Part shown: positions 9,241 to 18,658 of the stretch, one piece after another
Layout: each line of letters opens with the position of its first letter
Numbering within the stretch: the first letter of the stretch is position 1
Source: Caulobacter sp.
GTDB lineage: Bacteria > Pseudomonadota > Alphaproteobacteria > Caulobacterales > Caulobacteraceae
DNA length: 64,000 nucleotides
Direction: 5' to 3'
Assembly (NCBI GenBank): GCA_016125585.1
Contig: WGLL01000001.1
Coordinates: 216,391 to 280,390, forward strand
Translations under genes and position numbers: made by a program
The notes under the pieces: model-generated
The model's input: only the letters and a program-made list of their open reading frames with translations
Database searches by the model: none
What the model was told of the DNA's origin: nothing

Positions 9241-9725
9241 TGACCGCCGCCCTGGCGTCCTGCGCCACCGCCACGCGGCTGGACGCGGCCGGGGACGTGC
9301 ATGCGCTGCTGATCGCCATCCGCGACAACGACAAGGCCGCCTTCAACGCCCATGTCGACCGCCCGGCCCTGAAGCGCTCCATCGAGGCGCGGCTGATGGC
9401 CGAGGCCGACAAGGCGACCAGCGATCCGGGCCTCAAGGCCCTGGGCGCCCTGGCCGCCCCCTATCTGGCCGACGCCGCCGACCGGGCGCTGATCCAGCCC
9501 CAGACCTTCCGCAGCATCGCCTACAGCTACGGCTATCGCCCCGACCAGCCGATCCCCGGCCAGGTCAGCATCGCCGGGGCCCTGAAGGCCCTGCCCGACG
9601 GCCGGGTCTGCGCCACCAAGAAGAAGGACGGGCCCTGCGTGCTGATCTTCACCCGCGAGGACGGGGCCTGGCGGCTTTCCGGGTTCGAGGGCGATATCGC
9701 CGATTTGCGCGACCGCCGCCGCTGA
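9207..9725 (+). CDS. DUF2939-like lipoprotein
   Basis: The 172-residue product begins with a lipoprotein signal, MRLSRSLLLIGLTAALASCA, whose lipobox ends at Cys19. I use the ATG at 9207, not one 36 bases upstream, because it gives the signal peptide and has GGAG 12 bases before it. The mature part resembles DUF2939: DNDKAAFNAHVDRPALKRS, a middle helix pair, then GALKALPDGRVCA and a C-terminal CVLIFTREDGAWRL strand pair. Function is unknown; it should be anchored in the periplasmic face of a membrane. Confidence 0.7.
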   Translation: MRLSRSLLLIGLTAALASCATATRLDAAGDVHALLIAIRDNDKAAFNAHVDRPALKRSIEARLMAEADKATSDPGLKALGALAAPYLADAADRALIQPQTFRSIAYSYGYRPDQPIPGQVSIAGALKALPDGRVCATKKKDGPCVLIFTREDGAWRLSGFEGDIADLRDRRR

Positions 9726-9798
9726 CGTCGCGCCCGGGCGTCGCGGATGAAGCGGCGCCGACCCAAGTTTTGCCGCAAGATCGATCCAGAGACGCCGC

Positions 9799-10377
9799 AT
9801 GATCGCCCGCACCGCCACAACCACGACCGCCACCGCCCTCGCCGCCCTTGCCCTGCTGGGCCTCGCCGCCGCGCCGGCCCAGGCGGCGGACAAGCGGATG
9901 GTGACCTATGACTCCGCCTCGCCGGACGCCCGGCGTCTGACCGGGGCCGGGCTGACCTTTGTCTTCACCCGCCAGTTCTTCCAGACCCGCATCCTGGCGG
10001 TGCGCGCCACCGCCGTGCCGGTGGGGGTGATCCCGCGTCCCTCGCGCGATCCGGAGGCCAACCGCCAGATGGACGCCCTGATGGGCGAGGACCGGGGCAA
10101 GGGAACCCTCTATGAGATCGACCCGGAGAAGGCCGAGGGCAAGGTGATGATCCAGGCCTTCTGTCCCGGCTCGGTGAAGGGCTGGCTGGCCATCGGCGCA
10201 GTCAACGCCCGCAAGCCCTTGCGGGTCTACGCCTTCGGCGACGACGGCTCGGGCGGGGTGCGCAAATGCGCGGCCATGGACTTCACCTGGCGCGGCGACT
10301 GGCAGATGCCCCGGCCCAAGGGTGGCGACACCCGCAAGGCGGTGTTCCGGCCCGACTACGGCCGCCCGGGGAGCTAG
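9799..10377 (+). CDS. periplasmic protein of unknown function
   Basis: The 192-residue product has a Sec signal peptide: a Thr/Ala/Leu-rich segment with a cleavage site at about residue 30 (APAQAADK). The mature region shows no motif I recognise. It contains two cysteines (near AFCPGS and RKCAAM) that could form a disulphide, and a FTWRGDWQMP element before a basic C-terminus. It follows the DUF2939-like gene by 73 bases on the same strand and may share its transcript. Confidence 0.6.
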   Translation: MIARTATTTTATALAALALLGLAAAPAQAADKRMVTYDSASPDARRLTGAGLTFVFTRQFFQTRILAVRATAVPVGVIPRPSRDPEANRQMDALMGEDRGKGTLYEIDPEKAEGKVMIQAFCPGSVKGWLAIGAVNARKPLRVYAFGDDGSGGVRKCAAMDFTWRGDWQMPRPKGGDTRKAVFRPDYGRPGS

Positions 10378-10418
10378 GGGCGGCGAGCATTCGGGGGCGA
10401 CGACGTCCCTCCATACAG

Positions 10419-10531
10419 CCGTCACCCCGGACTTGTTCCGGGGTCCATTGTCGCGACAGGCGGCTGACGGCAAGGATGGTCCTGACGGTCCCGCGCGTAT
10501 GGGCCCCCCGGGACGAGCCCGGGGGTGACGG
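10419..10531. repeat. family B inverted-repeat element, copy 1
   Basis: GTCACCCCGGACTTGTTCC at 10421 onward faces GACGAGCCCGGGGGTGACGG ending at 10531, with each arm also internally palindromic. Related pairs lie at 35331-35461 and 39889-40020. The rest of the 350-base gap up to 10727 holds no gene. It carries another C-rich palindromic stretch around 10619-10672 (CCCCCTCCCCCAGCC facing TTGGGGGAGG). Confidence 0.75.
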
Positions 10532-10727
10532 GTGATAAAGGTCAGCGCCGGCTTATGATCCGCGCCAGAACGGGCTTTTCCTGACGCGCCCGCGCGGCCC
10601 CCTCCACCCCGCGCGTATTCGCGCGCGGTCCCCCTCCCCCAGCCTCGCTTCGCTCATTGGGGGAGGAATGTTGTGGCGTTCTGCGCCCGGCTTCGCCTAA
10701 CCTTGTTTGGCGAACGGGGAGAGGATG

Positions 10728-11513
10728 ATGGCTGACGCGGACGTGCTGGCGAGCTGGACGAGGTTCGCGTTCAGCGATGGGCCGTGGACCCGGCCGGTCT
10801 ATCGCAAGGGCTCCGGCCCGGCGGTGATCATCATGCATGAGATTCCCGGCCTGCATCCGCTGGTCGTGGCCTATGGCGAGACGGTGGCGGCGGCGGGGTT
10901 CACTGTCTTCATGCCCAGCCTGTTCGGCACCCCGGGCAAGGAGATCAGCCTGGGCTACGGGGTGCAGCAGATGTTCCTCAACGTCTGTATCCGCCGCGAA
11001 TTCAACGCCTGGGCCAATGACCGCTCCAGTCCCATCGTCGACAGGCTGCGCGCCCTGGCCCGCAAGGTCCATGTCGAGTGCGGCGGCAAGGGGGTCGGGG
11101 CGCTGGGCATGTGTTTCACCGGCGGCTTCGCCCTGGCGATGATGACCGAGCCGTCGGTGGTGGCCCCGGTGCTGTCGCAGCCCTCCCTGCCGCTGGGCAA
11201 GAAGGGCAAGGCCAGGATCGACGCCTCTCCGGCGGAGATCTCCTGCGCCAGGGCGCGGCTGGAGGCCGAGGACCTGTCGATGATCGGCCTGGCCTTCAAC
11301 GGCGACGGATTTGTCCCGGCCGAGCGCATGGACATGCTGGAAGAAACCTTCGGCAAGCGCTTCGAGTCCCATCGCATCGATCCCAGGGAGGCCCGGCCGA
11401 CGCCGGGCCGCGAGCCCCATTCGGTGCTGACCGTGCATCTCAACACCGCCGGCCCGACGAAAGAGGCCGAGCAGCGCACCATCGACTTCTTCCACCAGCG
11501 GCTGGACGGCTAG
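10728..11513 (+). CDS. dienelactone hydrolase family protein
   Basis: A 261-residue alpha/beta hydrolase of the dienelactone hydrolase type. HEIPGLHPLVVAYGETVAAA near residue 37 and the nucleophile elbow GALGMCFTGG, with Cys129 as nucleophile, are diagnostic. A downstream NGDGFVPAERM segment supplies an Asp and GREPHSVLTVHL a candidate His. I chose the ATG at 10728 because GGGGAGAGG ends three bases before it; the in-frame ATG at 10725 is too close. Substrate is unknown. It is the only clear enzyme in the accessory block between infB and rbfA. Confidence 0.85.
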   Translation: MADADVLASWTRFAFSDGPWTRPVYRKGSGPAVIIMHEIPGLHPLVVAYGETVAAAGFTVFMPSLFGTPGKEISLGYGVQQMFLNVCIRREFNAWANDRSSPIVDRLRALARKVHVECGGKGVGALGMCFTGGFALAMMTEPSVVAPVLSQPSLPLGKKGKARIDASPAEISCARARLEAEDLSMIGLAFNGDGFVPAERMDMLEETFGKRFESHRIDPREARPTPGREPHSVLTVHLNTAGPTKEAEQRTIDFFHQRLDG

Positions 11514-11578
11514 CAGCGGTCGCGCGGTTGAGGGATGCGGGTGGGAAGGCGGCCGCCGGCGAGGAGGCCGAGGTCGGC

Positions 11579-12178
11579 CTAGACCTCCAGACCAAACTCC
11601 CGCACCAGCCAGTCATACCAGTCCGGCATCGCCGCCTGCAGCGCCGCGCGGGTTGCGGGAGGCCTGGCGGCGCGGCCCCAGAGGGCGACCGAGGCGGTCA
11701 TGGCGAAGAACTCGCCGGGGTTGGTCAGCATATAGGCGCGGTCGGGCCAGTGGCCGGAGTCGCGGGCGGCCGTCCAGGCGGCGATCACCTCGGGATTGGC
11801 GCGGCCGCCCTCCAGCCGGTCGAAGTGATAGCCGTGCAGCATTTCATGCAGCAGCACCGGATTGTCCGCCGGGGAGACGGCCGCCGCCATTTCCAGGCGT
11901 CGGCGGCCATAGCGGCCGGGCTGGCGGAGCTGCGGGTTGACGATGATCTCGATGTCGCGAAACCAGGCCTTGATCCCGGGCCTGATCGCCAGGCTTTCGA
12001 CGATGTCGATCTGGCGGTGAAGCGAGGCCAGCACCGGCGCGCGCCGGTCCGGGTCCAGCGCCGAAAGTTCGATGCGGAAGCCGCGCCAGACGTCGTCGTC
12101 CGCCGCCAGGGCGGCTCCGGAAAGCGCCATCACCGGGGCGCCAAGGATCAGGGTCATCACCCGTCGCCGGCTCAGCAT
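11579..12178 (-). CDS. secreted HExxH metallopeptidase-like protein
   Basis: A 199-residue protein with a signal peptide in its first ~25 residues (LSRRRVMTLILGAPVMALSG and onward, cleavage near ALAADDD; the arginines resemble but do not complete a Tat motif). The mature protein has a zinc site HEMLHGYHF near residue 95 and a downstream NPGEFFAMTASV near 155. That arrangement is a gluzincin-type third ligand, reminiscent of the anthrax-lethal-factor-like and related families. Substrate and exact family are unsure. It is convergent with the dienelactone hydrolase gene and divergent from rbfA. Confidence 0.7.
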   Translation of the reverse strand: MLSRRRVMTLILGAPVMALSGAALAADDDVWRGFRIELSALDPDRRAPVLASLHRQIDIVESLAIRPGIKAWFRDIEIIVNPQLRQPGRYGRRRLEMAAAVSPADNPVLLHEMLHGYHFDRLEGGRANPEVIAAWTAARDSGHWPDRAYMLTNPGEFFAMTASVALWGRAARPPATRAALQAAMPDWYDWLVREFGLEV

Positions 12179-12314
12179 GGGGGTCTCCGTCGGTTGCCCG
12201 CAGCCGGTTAAACGGGCGACGGGCCGGCGTCCAGCGCTGGACAGCGACGGCCTCGCGGACTAGAAGCCGCCCTCCCCGCCGGAGCCGAGGTTCGAGCCCT
12301 CGCCGGACGCCTGG

Positions 12315-12761
12315 ATGGATGACATGAGCCGCAATGCCAAGACCAGGGGCCAACTGACCGGCCCCAGCCAGCGCCAGCTTCGCGCCGGCGAACTGATCCG
12401 CCACGCCCTGGTCGAGGTGCTGCGCGAGGAAGAGATCGCCGACCCCGCCCTGGCCGGAACCTCCCTGACCATCACCGAGGTGCGGATGAGCCCGGACCTG
12501 AAACACGCCATCTGTTTCGTCGAGGTGCTGGGCGCCGGCGTCACCGGCGCCCGGACCGGCGATGTGATCGACGCGCTGAACCACGCCACCAAATTCGTGC
12601 GCGGCCGGCTGGCCCGCAACATCGACATGAAATTCACCCCGGACCTGAAGTTCATTCACGACGAGAGCTTCAACAGCGCCGCCCGGATGGACCGGCTGTT
12701 CAGCGACCCGAAGGTCCAGGCCGACCTGCGGCAGGACGACGACCGGGGCGACGAGGCCTAG
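12315..12761 (+). CDS. rbfA: ribosome-binding factor A
   Basis: RbfA matures 16S rRNA at the 5' end helix of the 30S subunit. The 148-residue product has the compact KH-like fold: [17 protein letters not shown] near residue 20, [20 protein letters not shown] near 50, then [19 protein letters not shown]. An ATG three codons later (12324) is an equally possible start. Its stop overlaps the truB GTG by one base, so the two are translationally coupled. Infb lies 4.6 kb upstream instead of immediately before it. Confidence 0.95.
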   Translation: MDDMSRNAKTRGQLTGPSQRQLRAGELIRHALVEVLREEEIADPALAGTSLTITEVRMSPDLKHAICFVEVLGAGVTGARTGDVIDALNHATKFVRGRLARNIDMKFTPDLKFIHDESFNSAARMDRLFSDPKVQADLRQDDDRGDEA

Positions 12762-13693
12762 TGGCCCGCCGCAAGAAGGGCGATCCGGTCAGCGGCTGGG
12801 TCAATCTCGACAAGCCCTATGACTTCGGATCGACCCAGGCCGTGGGCAAGGTGCGCTGGCTGTTCAACGCCCAGAAGGCCGGGCATGCCGGCACCCTCGA
12901 CCCCCTGGCCACCGGCATCCTGCCCATTGCGCTCGGCGAGGCGACCAAGACGGTGTCGTTCATGACCGAGGCCGACAAGACCTATCGCTTCACCCTGGAA
13001 TGGGGCCGGGCCACGACCACCCTGGACCGCGAGGGCGAGACCACCGCCACCAGCGACGCGAGGCCGGACCGGGCGGCGATCGAGGCGGCCCTGCCGGCCT
13101 TCATCGGCGAGGTCACCCAGGTTCCGCCCCATTTCTCGGCGGTCAGGGTCGACGGCGAGCGGGCCTATGACCTGGCGCGGGACGGGGTGGATTTCGAGCT
13201 GGCCGGGCGGACCGTGCGGATCGACGATCTGCGGCTGATCGATATGCCCGACGCCGATCACGCCACCCTGGAAATGGACTGCGGCAAGGGGACCTATGTC
13301 CGCGCCGTGGCCCGCGATCTGGCCGCCGCCCTGGGAACCTGCGCCCATGTCAGCGCCCTGCGCCGGACCCGGGTTGGGCCATTCGGGGAAGAAACAGCGA
13401 TAACACTGGAAAAGCTGGAAGATTTGGGCCATAAGGCCGCCCTTCCGGAGGCATTGCTTCCGGTCGCGACCGCACTGGACGACATCCCGGTGCTGGCCGT
13501 GACCGCTGAAGAGGCTTTCCGGTTGGCTCAGGGTCGATCGATCGTACTCGTTCCCCGACAGGTTGAAGCCCTGCGCGCCCGCCTTACCGGCGGTTCCCGC
13601 GTTGTTTCAGCCATGGAGGGGGATCGGTTGGTGGCCCTGGCCGAGATGCGCGCGGGATCGCTCAATCCGGTGCGGGTCTTTCAACTCACCTGA
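12761..13693 (+). CDS. truB: tRNA pseudouridine(55) synthase TruB
   Basis: TruB isomerises U55 in the T-loop of tRNAs. The 310-residue protein has the catalytic motif [12 protein letters not shown] with Asp47, the [19 protein letters not shown] strand region, and the [19 protein letters not shown] block near 195. The start is GTG at 12761, overlapping the rbfA stop. Length is normal for the family. It is followed 14 bases later by rpsO in the conserved rbfA-truB-rpsO-pnp order. Confidence 0.96.
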   Translation: MARRKKGDPVSGWVNLDKPYDFGSTQAVGKVRWLFNAQKAGHAGTLDPLATGILPIALGEATKTVSFMTEADKTYRFTLEWGRATTTLDREGETTATSDARPDRAAIEAALPAFIGEVTQVPPHFSAVRVDGERAYDLARDGVDFELAGRTVRIDDLRLIDMPDADHATLEMDCGKGTYVRAVARDLAAALGTCAHVSALRRTRVGPFGEETAITLEKLEDLGHKAALPEALLPVATALDDIPVLAVTAEEAFRLAQGRSIVLVPRQVEALRARLTGGSRVVSAMEGDRLVALAEMRAGSLNPVRVFQLT

Positions 13694-13707
13694 GCGGAGA
13701 CCATCCG

Positions 13708-13983
13708 ATGTCGATTACGCCCGAGCGCAAGAGCGCCCTTATCGCCGAACATGCCCGCACCCCGGGCGACACCGGAAGCGCCGAAGTCCAGGTCGCGATC
13801 CTGTCCGAACGGATCGCCAACCTGACCGAGCACTTCAAGGGTCACAAGAAGGACAACCACAGCCGTCGTGGCCTTCTGCAAATGGTTTCGCAGCGTCGTT
13901 CGCTGCTGGGCCACCTGAAGAAATCCGACGCCGACCGCTACGAGGCGATCATCGCCAAGCTCGGCCTGCGCCGCCAGCACTAG
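13708..13983 (+). CDS. rpsO: 30S ribosomal protein S15
   Basis: S15 binds the central domain of 16S rRNA early in 30S assembly. The 91-residue product carries the diagnostic [36 protein letters not shown] and [16 protein letters not shown] segments. It ends in a short basic tail, one or two residues longer than the E. coli protein. GCGGAG lies upstream of the ATG. A stable hairpin at 13995-14023 follows before pnp. Confidence 0.98.
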   Translation: MSITPERKSALIAEHARTPGDTGSAEVQVAILSERIANLTEHFKGHKKDNHSRRGLLQMVSQRRSLLGHLKKSDADRYEAIIAKLGLRRQH

Positions 13984-13994
13984 TCACTACATCA

Positions 13995-14023
13995 GGGGCG
14001 GGATCCTTCGCGGGTCCCGCCTC
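13995..14023 (+). terminator. stable hairpin between rpsO and pnp
   Basis: A 12-base-pair stem (GGGGCGGGATCC with GGGTCCCGCCTC, two G-T pairs) closes a TTCGC loop. No T-run follows (CTCCTGTT), so it is a weak terminator at best. In enterobacteria the same interval holds the rpsO terminator and the RNase III site through which PNPase represses itself; a comparable role is inferred. The remaining leader to 14229 shows no gene. Confidence 0.55.
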
Positions 14024-14229
14024 TCCTGTTACCCGCCCATCCCTCTCAGGTCCTGGGGGTCGGCGGCGGGGGGTCTTCCCCCACACATCCGCAGAGGGTT
14101 CAAAGCGATCCTCACCGGACCTGACACTGGAGAGGATCCCCGGAAACGCCCGCACAAAGATTGCGCGCACCGTCCCTGTCCGCCCCCGCGAGGAATACGC
14201 CCGCGGGAGATGAGAAAAGAAAGACTCAC

Positions 14230-16368
14230 ATGTTTGAAATTCGTCGCAAGACCATCGAATGGGGCGGCAAGACGCTGACCCTCGAAACCGGCCGCATCGC
14301 CCGTCAGGCCGACGGCGCCGTTCTGGCCACCATGGGCGAGACCGTCGTCCTGGCCACCGCCGTCTTCGCCAAGCAGCAGAAGCCGGGCCAGGACTTCTTC
14401 CCCCTGACCGTCAACTATCAGGAAAAGACCTTCGCGGCCGGCAAGATCCCCGGCGGCTTCTTCAAGCGCGAAGGCCGTCCGTCGGAAAAGGAAACCCTGG
14501 TTTCCCGCCTGATCGACCGTCCGATCCGCCCCCTGTTCGTCAAGGGCTTCAAGAACGAGGTCCAGGTCGTCTGCACCGTGCTGCAGCATGACCTCGAGAA
14601 CGATCCCGACATCATCGCCATGGTCGCGGCCTCCGCCGCCCTGACGATCTCGGGCGCCCCCTTCATGGGCCCCATCGGCGCCGCCCGCGTCGGCTACGTC
14701 GATGGCGAATACATCCTCAACCCGACCGCCGACCAGATGGCCGACACCAAGATGGACCTGGTCGTCGCCGGCACCGCCGACGCGGTGATGATGGTGGAAT
14801 CCGAGATCCAGGAACTGGACGAGGAAACCGTGCTGGGCGGCATCAAGTTCGCCCATGACGGCATCCAGGTGGTGATCGACGCGATCATCGAACTGGCCGA
14901 GCACGCCGCCAAGGAGCCCTTCGACTTCGAGCCGGAAGACACCGACGCGATCAAGGCCCAGATGAAGCCGCTGGTCGGCGAGGACATCATCGCCGGCTAC
15001 AAGATCCAGAAGAAGCAGGACCGCTACGAGGCGATCGGCGCCGCCAAGAAGAAGGCCATCGCGGCCCTCGGCAAGAGCGAAACCAATCCCGACGGCTTTG
15101 ACCCGCTGAAGCTGGGCGGCGTGTTCAAGGAACTGGAAGCCGACGTCGTCCGTCGCGCCATCCTCGACACCGGCGTCCGCATCGACGGCCGCGACGTGAA
15201 GACCGTTCGCCCGATCCTGGGTGAAGTCGGCGTCCTGCCGCGGACCCACGGTTCGGCCCTGTTCACCCGCGGCGAGACCCAGGCCCTGGTCGTGGCCACG
15301 CTGGGCACCGGCGACGACGAGCAGTTCATCGACGCCCTGGAAGGCACCTACAAGGAATCCTTCCTGCTGCACTACAACTTCCCTCCCTACTCGGTCGGCG
15401 AGACCGGTCGGATGGGCAGCCCCGGCCGCCGCGAAATCGGCCACGGCAAGCTGGCCTGGCGCGCCCTGCGCCCGATGCTGCCGAGCAAGGAAGACTTCCC
15501 CTACACCATCCGCCTGGTCTCGGAGATCACCGAGTCCAACGGGTCGTCCTCGATGGCCACCGTCTGCGGCTCCTCGCTGGCGATGATGGACGCGGGCGTT
15601 CCGCTGATCCGTCCGGTCAGCGGCATCGCGATGGGCCTGATCCTGGAAGACGACGGTTTCGCCGTTCTCTCCGACATCCTCGGCGACGAGGATCACCTCG
15701 GCGACATGGACTTCAAGGTGGCCGGCACCAGCGACGGCATCACCTCGCTGCAGATGGACATCAAGATCAGCGGCATCACCATCGAGATCATGAAGCAGGC
15801 CCTCGCCCAGGCGAAGGAAGGCCGTGATCACATCCTCGGTGAGATGAACAAGGCCATGGACGCGCCCCGCGAGGAGCTGGGCGAGTACGCGCCGAAGATC
15901 GAGACCATCAAGGTCGCGGTCGACAAGATCCGTGAAGTGATCGGCACCGGCGGCAAGGTGATCCGCGAGATCGTCGCCACCACCGGCGCCAAAGTCGACA
16001 TCGGCGATGACGGCACCATCAAGATCGCCGCCTCGGAACAGTCGAAGATCGACGCCGCCAAGGAGTGGATCAAGTCGATCGCCTCCGAGCCGGAAGTCGG
16101 CGCCATCTACAACGGCAAGGTCGTCAAGGTCGTCGATTTCGGCGCCTTCGTAAACTTCTTCGGCGCCAAGGACGGCCTGGTCCACGTCAGCCAGATCAGC
16201 AACGAACGCGTGGCCCGCCCCGCCGACGTGCTGAGCGAGGGCCAGATGGTCAAGGTCAAGCTCATCGGCTTCGACGATCGCGGCAAGACCAAGCTGTCGA
16301 TGAAGGTCGTCGACCAGGAGACCGGCGAAGACCTGTCCAAGAAGGAAGACGCCGCCGCCGACGCGTAA
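14230..16368 (+). CDS. pnp: polyribonucleotide nucleotidyltransferase (PNPase)
   Basis: PNPase degrades RNA phosphorolytically from the 3' end and is a degradosome component. The 712-residue protein shows the first RNase PH domain ([31 protein letters not shown]), the linker helices, the second RNase PH domain with [14 protein letters not shown] near 340, the KH domain with [12 protein letters not shown] near 575, and a C-terminal S1 domain with [19 protein letters not shown] start at ATG 14230; the open frame extends upstream but without homology. A ~245-base leader separates it from rpsO, and an intrinsic terminator follows. Confidence 0.97.
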   Translation: MFEIRRKTIEWGGKTLTLETGRIARQADGAVLATMGETVVLATAVFAKQQKPGQDFFPLTVNYQEKTFAAGKIPGGFFKREGRPSEKETLVSRLIDRPIRPLFVKGFKNEVQVVCTVLQHDLENDPDIIAMVAASAALTISGAPFMGPIGAARVGYVDGEYILNPTADQMADTKMDLVVAGTADAVMMVESEIQELDEETVLGGIKFAHDGIQVVIDAIIELAEHAAKEPFDFEPEDTDAIKAQMKPLVGEDIIAGYKIQKKQDRYEAIGAAKKKAIAALGKSETNPDGFDPLKLGGVFKELEADVVRRAILDTGVRIDGRDVKTVRPILGEVGVLPRTHGSALFTRGETQALVVATLGTGDDEQFIDALEGTYKESFLLHYNFPPYSVGETGRMGSPGRREIGHGKLAWRALRPMLPSKEDFPYTIRLVSEITESNGSSSMATVCGSSLAMMDAGVPLIRPVSGIAMGLILEDDGFAVLSDILGDEDHLGDMDFKVAGTSDGITSLQMDIKISGITIEIMKQALAQAKEGRDHILGEMNKAMDAPREELGEYAPKIETIKVAVDKIREVIGTGGKVIREIVATTGAKVDIGDDGTIKIAASEQSKIDAAKEWIKSIASEPEVGAIYNGKVVKVVDFGAFVNFFGAKDGLVHVSQISNERVARPADVLSEGQMVKVKLIGFDDRGKTKLSMKVVDQETGEDLSKKEDAAADA

Positions 16369-16391
16369 GCGACGGTTCAGGCTGAAGATCA

Positions 16392-16425
16392 GGGGCGGCT
16401 CCGCGAGGGGCCGCCCTTTTTCTTT
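16392..16425 (+). terminator. intrinsic terminator after pnp
   Basis: GGGCGGC (16393-16399) pairs with GCCGCCC (16410-16416) and TTTTTCTTT follows directly. It closes the rbfA-truB-rpsO-pnp unit. Confidence 0.9.
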
Positions 16426-16494
16426 GGGCGGGCGGCGGGGACCCTCGGCCGTCAGCGCTTGTCATCACAAACCGACTGCCTGTATCCCGGACCC

Positions 16495-17106
16495 ATGACA
16501 GAGCGCCGACCCAACGCCGAGCGCAGCCGTGAGACCCGCGGCCGGATTCTGTGGGCGGCCCGCCAGCTGTTTGCCGAGAAGGGCTATGCCGGCGCCTCGA
16601 CCCCGGCCATCGTCGCCGCCGCCAAGGTGACCCGGGGCGCGCTCTATCACCACTTCGCCGACAAGGCCGCCGTGTTCGCCGGCGTGGTCGCGGCCGAGCA
16701 GGCCGACGTCGGGGCGCGGATGGAAAAGGCCGCCCAGGCCAACAGCGACCCGATCGAGCAGTTGATCCTGGGCGGCGAGGCCTATGTCGTGGCCATGGCC
16801 GAGGTCGGCCGGCGGCGCATCCTGCTGGTCGAGGGCCCCGTGGTGCTGGGCTCCGAGCGCATCGAGCGGATCCGGGCCGTTCACCTGAGGTCGCGCATCG
16901 ATGCGGGCGTGAAACAGATCATGGCCTCGGGCCTGGTCGCCCAGGTTCCGGTGGAACCGCTGGTCGATCTGCTGGTGGCCCTGTTCGACCGGGTGGCCCT
17001 GGTCGCCGACCGCGAGAACTTTCCGGCCTACCGCCACGCCCTGCGGGCCCTGGTGCAGGGCCTGAAGGTGGCGCCGCCGTCGGACGGGGACTTTGTCCTG
17101 GTGTGA
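16495..17106 (+). CDS. TetR family transcriptional regulator
   Basis: A 203-residue repressor-type protein. The N-terminal helix-turn-helix is clear: RSRETRGRILWAARQLFAEK, then GASTPAIVAAAKVTRGALYH and HHFADKAAVFAGVV. The ligand-binding domain follows, with ILLVEGPVVLGSERI in its middle and a candidate ligand pocket that cannot be assigned. ATG 16495 is chosen because the helix-turn-helix begins shortly after; the frame is open 12 codons further up. It is a lone gene converging on folC, so its target is not indicated by context. Confidence 0.92.
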   Translation: MTERRPNAERSRETRGRILWAARQLFAEKGYAGASTPAIVAAAKVTRGALYHHFADKAAVFAGVVAAEQADVGARMEKAAQANSDPIEQLILGGEAYVVAMAEVGRRRILLVEGPVVLGSERIERIRAVHLRSRIDAGVKQIMASGLVAQVPVEPLVDLLVALFDRVALVADRENFPAYRHALRALVQGLKVAPPSDGDFVLV

Positions 17107-17160
17107 GGGACGACACCCTTGCCTGAAGGGCCGTAGACCCTCACCCGGGAAGAGCCCGAT

Positions 17161-18480
17161 CTAGCTTGGCCAGGTCTCGGGGCTGAGGGCCAGGACCTCG
17201 CCGGCCAGGTAGAGAGAGCCGCAGATGATCAGGCGGGGCGGCGGGCCGTCGCCGGCAAGGGCCAGGGTGATCGCCGCGTCCAGGCCCTCGGCGGCGCGGG
17301 CCTCAAGACCGGCCGCCCGCGCCGCCGAGACCAGCCGCTCGGGCGGGCTGGCGGCGTCGGCGGCGAAGGGGATGGCGATGACGTCCCCGGCCACGCCCCG
17401 CAGCGCGTCGAAGAAGCCCTCCGCGTCCTTGTTGCCGAGCAGGCCGCAGATCAGCGTCGCCGGCCGGCCGTCGCGGGCCCGCAGCGCGGCCAGGGCGTCG
17501 GCCAGGGCGCGGGCGGCATGGACGTTGTGGCCGCCGTCGAGCCACAGGTCGGTCCCGGCCGCCCGGGCCCGCTGCGCCAGCGGCCCGGCGGTCAGCCGCT
17601 GCATCCGCGCCGGCCAGACAACGGCCTCGACGCCGCGGGCGATGTCCGCCTCGGTCAGCCGCGGATGGTCCAGGGCCAGGGCGGCCATGGCGGCGACGCC
17701 GGCGTTGGCGATCTGATGCGCGCCGGCCAGGGCGGGGAGGGGCAGGTCCAGCAGCCGGTCGTCGGCCTGCAACACCATGCGGCCGCCCTGGGCAAAGGCG
17801 TCGAAGTCTCGGCCCATGGCCGCCAGAGGCGCGCCCAGGGCCCGCGCCCGGGCCTCAATGACGGCAAAGGCCTCCTCCCCCTGCCAACCGCTGACCACCG
17901 GCCGGCCGCGCTTGATGATCCCGGCCTTTTCGCCGGCGATGGAGGCGATGTCGTCGCCGAGGAATTCGCGATGGTCGTGGTCGACCGGGCAGATGACGCT
18001 GACCGCCGGGTGCTCGATGACATTGGTGGCGTCGAGTGAGCCGCCCAGGCCGACTTCCAGCAGGCAGAGGTCGGCGGGAACCTCGCTGAAGGCCTGGAAG
18101 GCGGCGGCGGTGGTGATCTCGAAGAAGGTGATGGCCTGGCCGGCGTTGGCGGTCTCGACCCGCTGCAGCACCGCGGCGAGGTGATCCTCGGTGATCAGGG
18201 TCCCGGCCAGGCGGATGCGCTCGGCGAACCGGACCAGGTGCGGCGAGGTGAAGACATGCACCTTCAGGCCCGCCGCCTCTGCCATGGCCCGCAGGAAGGC
18301 GACGGTGGAGCCCTTGCCGTTGGTCCCGGCGACATGGATGACCGGCGGCAGACGCCGCTGCGGATCGCCCAGATCGGCGCAGAGGCGGCGCATGCGGCCC
18401 AGCGACAGGTCGATCAGCTTGGGATGGAGGAGACGGAGACGCTCGAGGGCGGCGTCATGGGGCAGGAGGCGGTCGGTCAT
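17161..18480 (-). CDS. folC: bifunctional folylpolyglutamate/dihydrofolate synthase
   Basis: FolC adds glutamate to dihydropteroate and to folates in the cytoplasm. The 439-residue protein has the Mur-ligase ATP-binding loop HVAGTNGKGSTVAFLRAM near residue 48, HVFTSPHLVRFAERI near 75, the LLEVGLGGSLDATNVI block near 140, and CPVDHDHREFLGDDIASIAG. The C-terminal domain has LWLDGGHNVHAARAL near 310. It is the last gene of the minus-strand trp-accD-folC unit, separated from accD by 178 bases with a palindromic repeat pair. Confidence 0.95.
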   Translation of the reverse strand: MTDRLLPHDAALERLRLLHPKLIDLSLGRMRRLCADLGDPQRRLPPVIHVAGTNGKGSTVAFLRAMAEAAGLKVHVFTSPHLVRFAERIRLAGTLITEDHLAAVLQRVETANAGQAITFFEITTAAAFQAFSEVPADLCLLEVGLGGSLDATNVIEHPAVSVICPVDHDHREFLGDDIASIAGEKAGIIKRGRPVVSGWQGEEAFAVIEARARALGAPLAAMGRDFDAFAQGGRMVLQADDRLLDLPLPALAGAHQIANAGVAAMAALALDHPRLTEADIARGVEAVVWPARMQRLTAGPLAQRARAAGTDLWLDGGHNVHAARALADALAALRARDGRPATLICGLLGNKDAEGFFDALRGVAGDVIAIPFAADAASPPERLVSAARAAGLEARAAEGLDAAITLALAGDGPPPRLIICGSLYLAGEVLALSPETWPS

Positions 18481-18486
18481 GGTCTT

Positions 18487-18643
18487 CCTTCGCCCCTTGG
18501 GGGAGAAGGTGTCGGCGAAGCCGACGGAAGAGGGGTCGCGCCGGCTAGCGGTGGGGGGCGAGGGTCAGCCGCCATGGCAGCTTTTTCTTTCATTGACCCC
18601 TCATCCGGGGCTCCGCGCCACCTTCTCCCCCAAGGGGAGAAGG
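18487..18643. repeat. family C inverted repeats between folC and accD
   Basis: Bases 18487-18511 and 18619-18643 are 25-base inverted copies with one mismatch, each containing an internal palindrome CCCCTTGGGGGAGAAGG. Between them lie 107 bases without a reading frame of interest. The placement inside a co-directional pair means the folded form would sit in the accD-folC mRNA. Confidence 0.75.
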
Positions 18644-18658
18644 AAAGACGACAAGGCG

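Noticed and set aside
16441..16494. Autoregulatory operator ahead of the TetR gene
   Set aside because: The segment CACAAACCGACTGCCTGTAT has the general look of a TetR operator but no convincing dyad symmetry.
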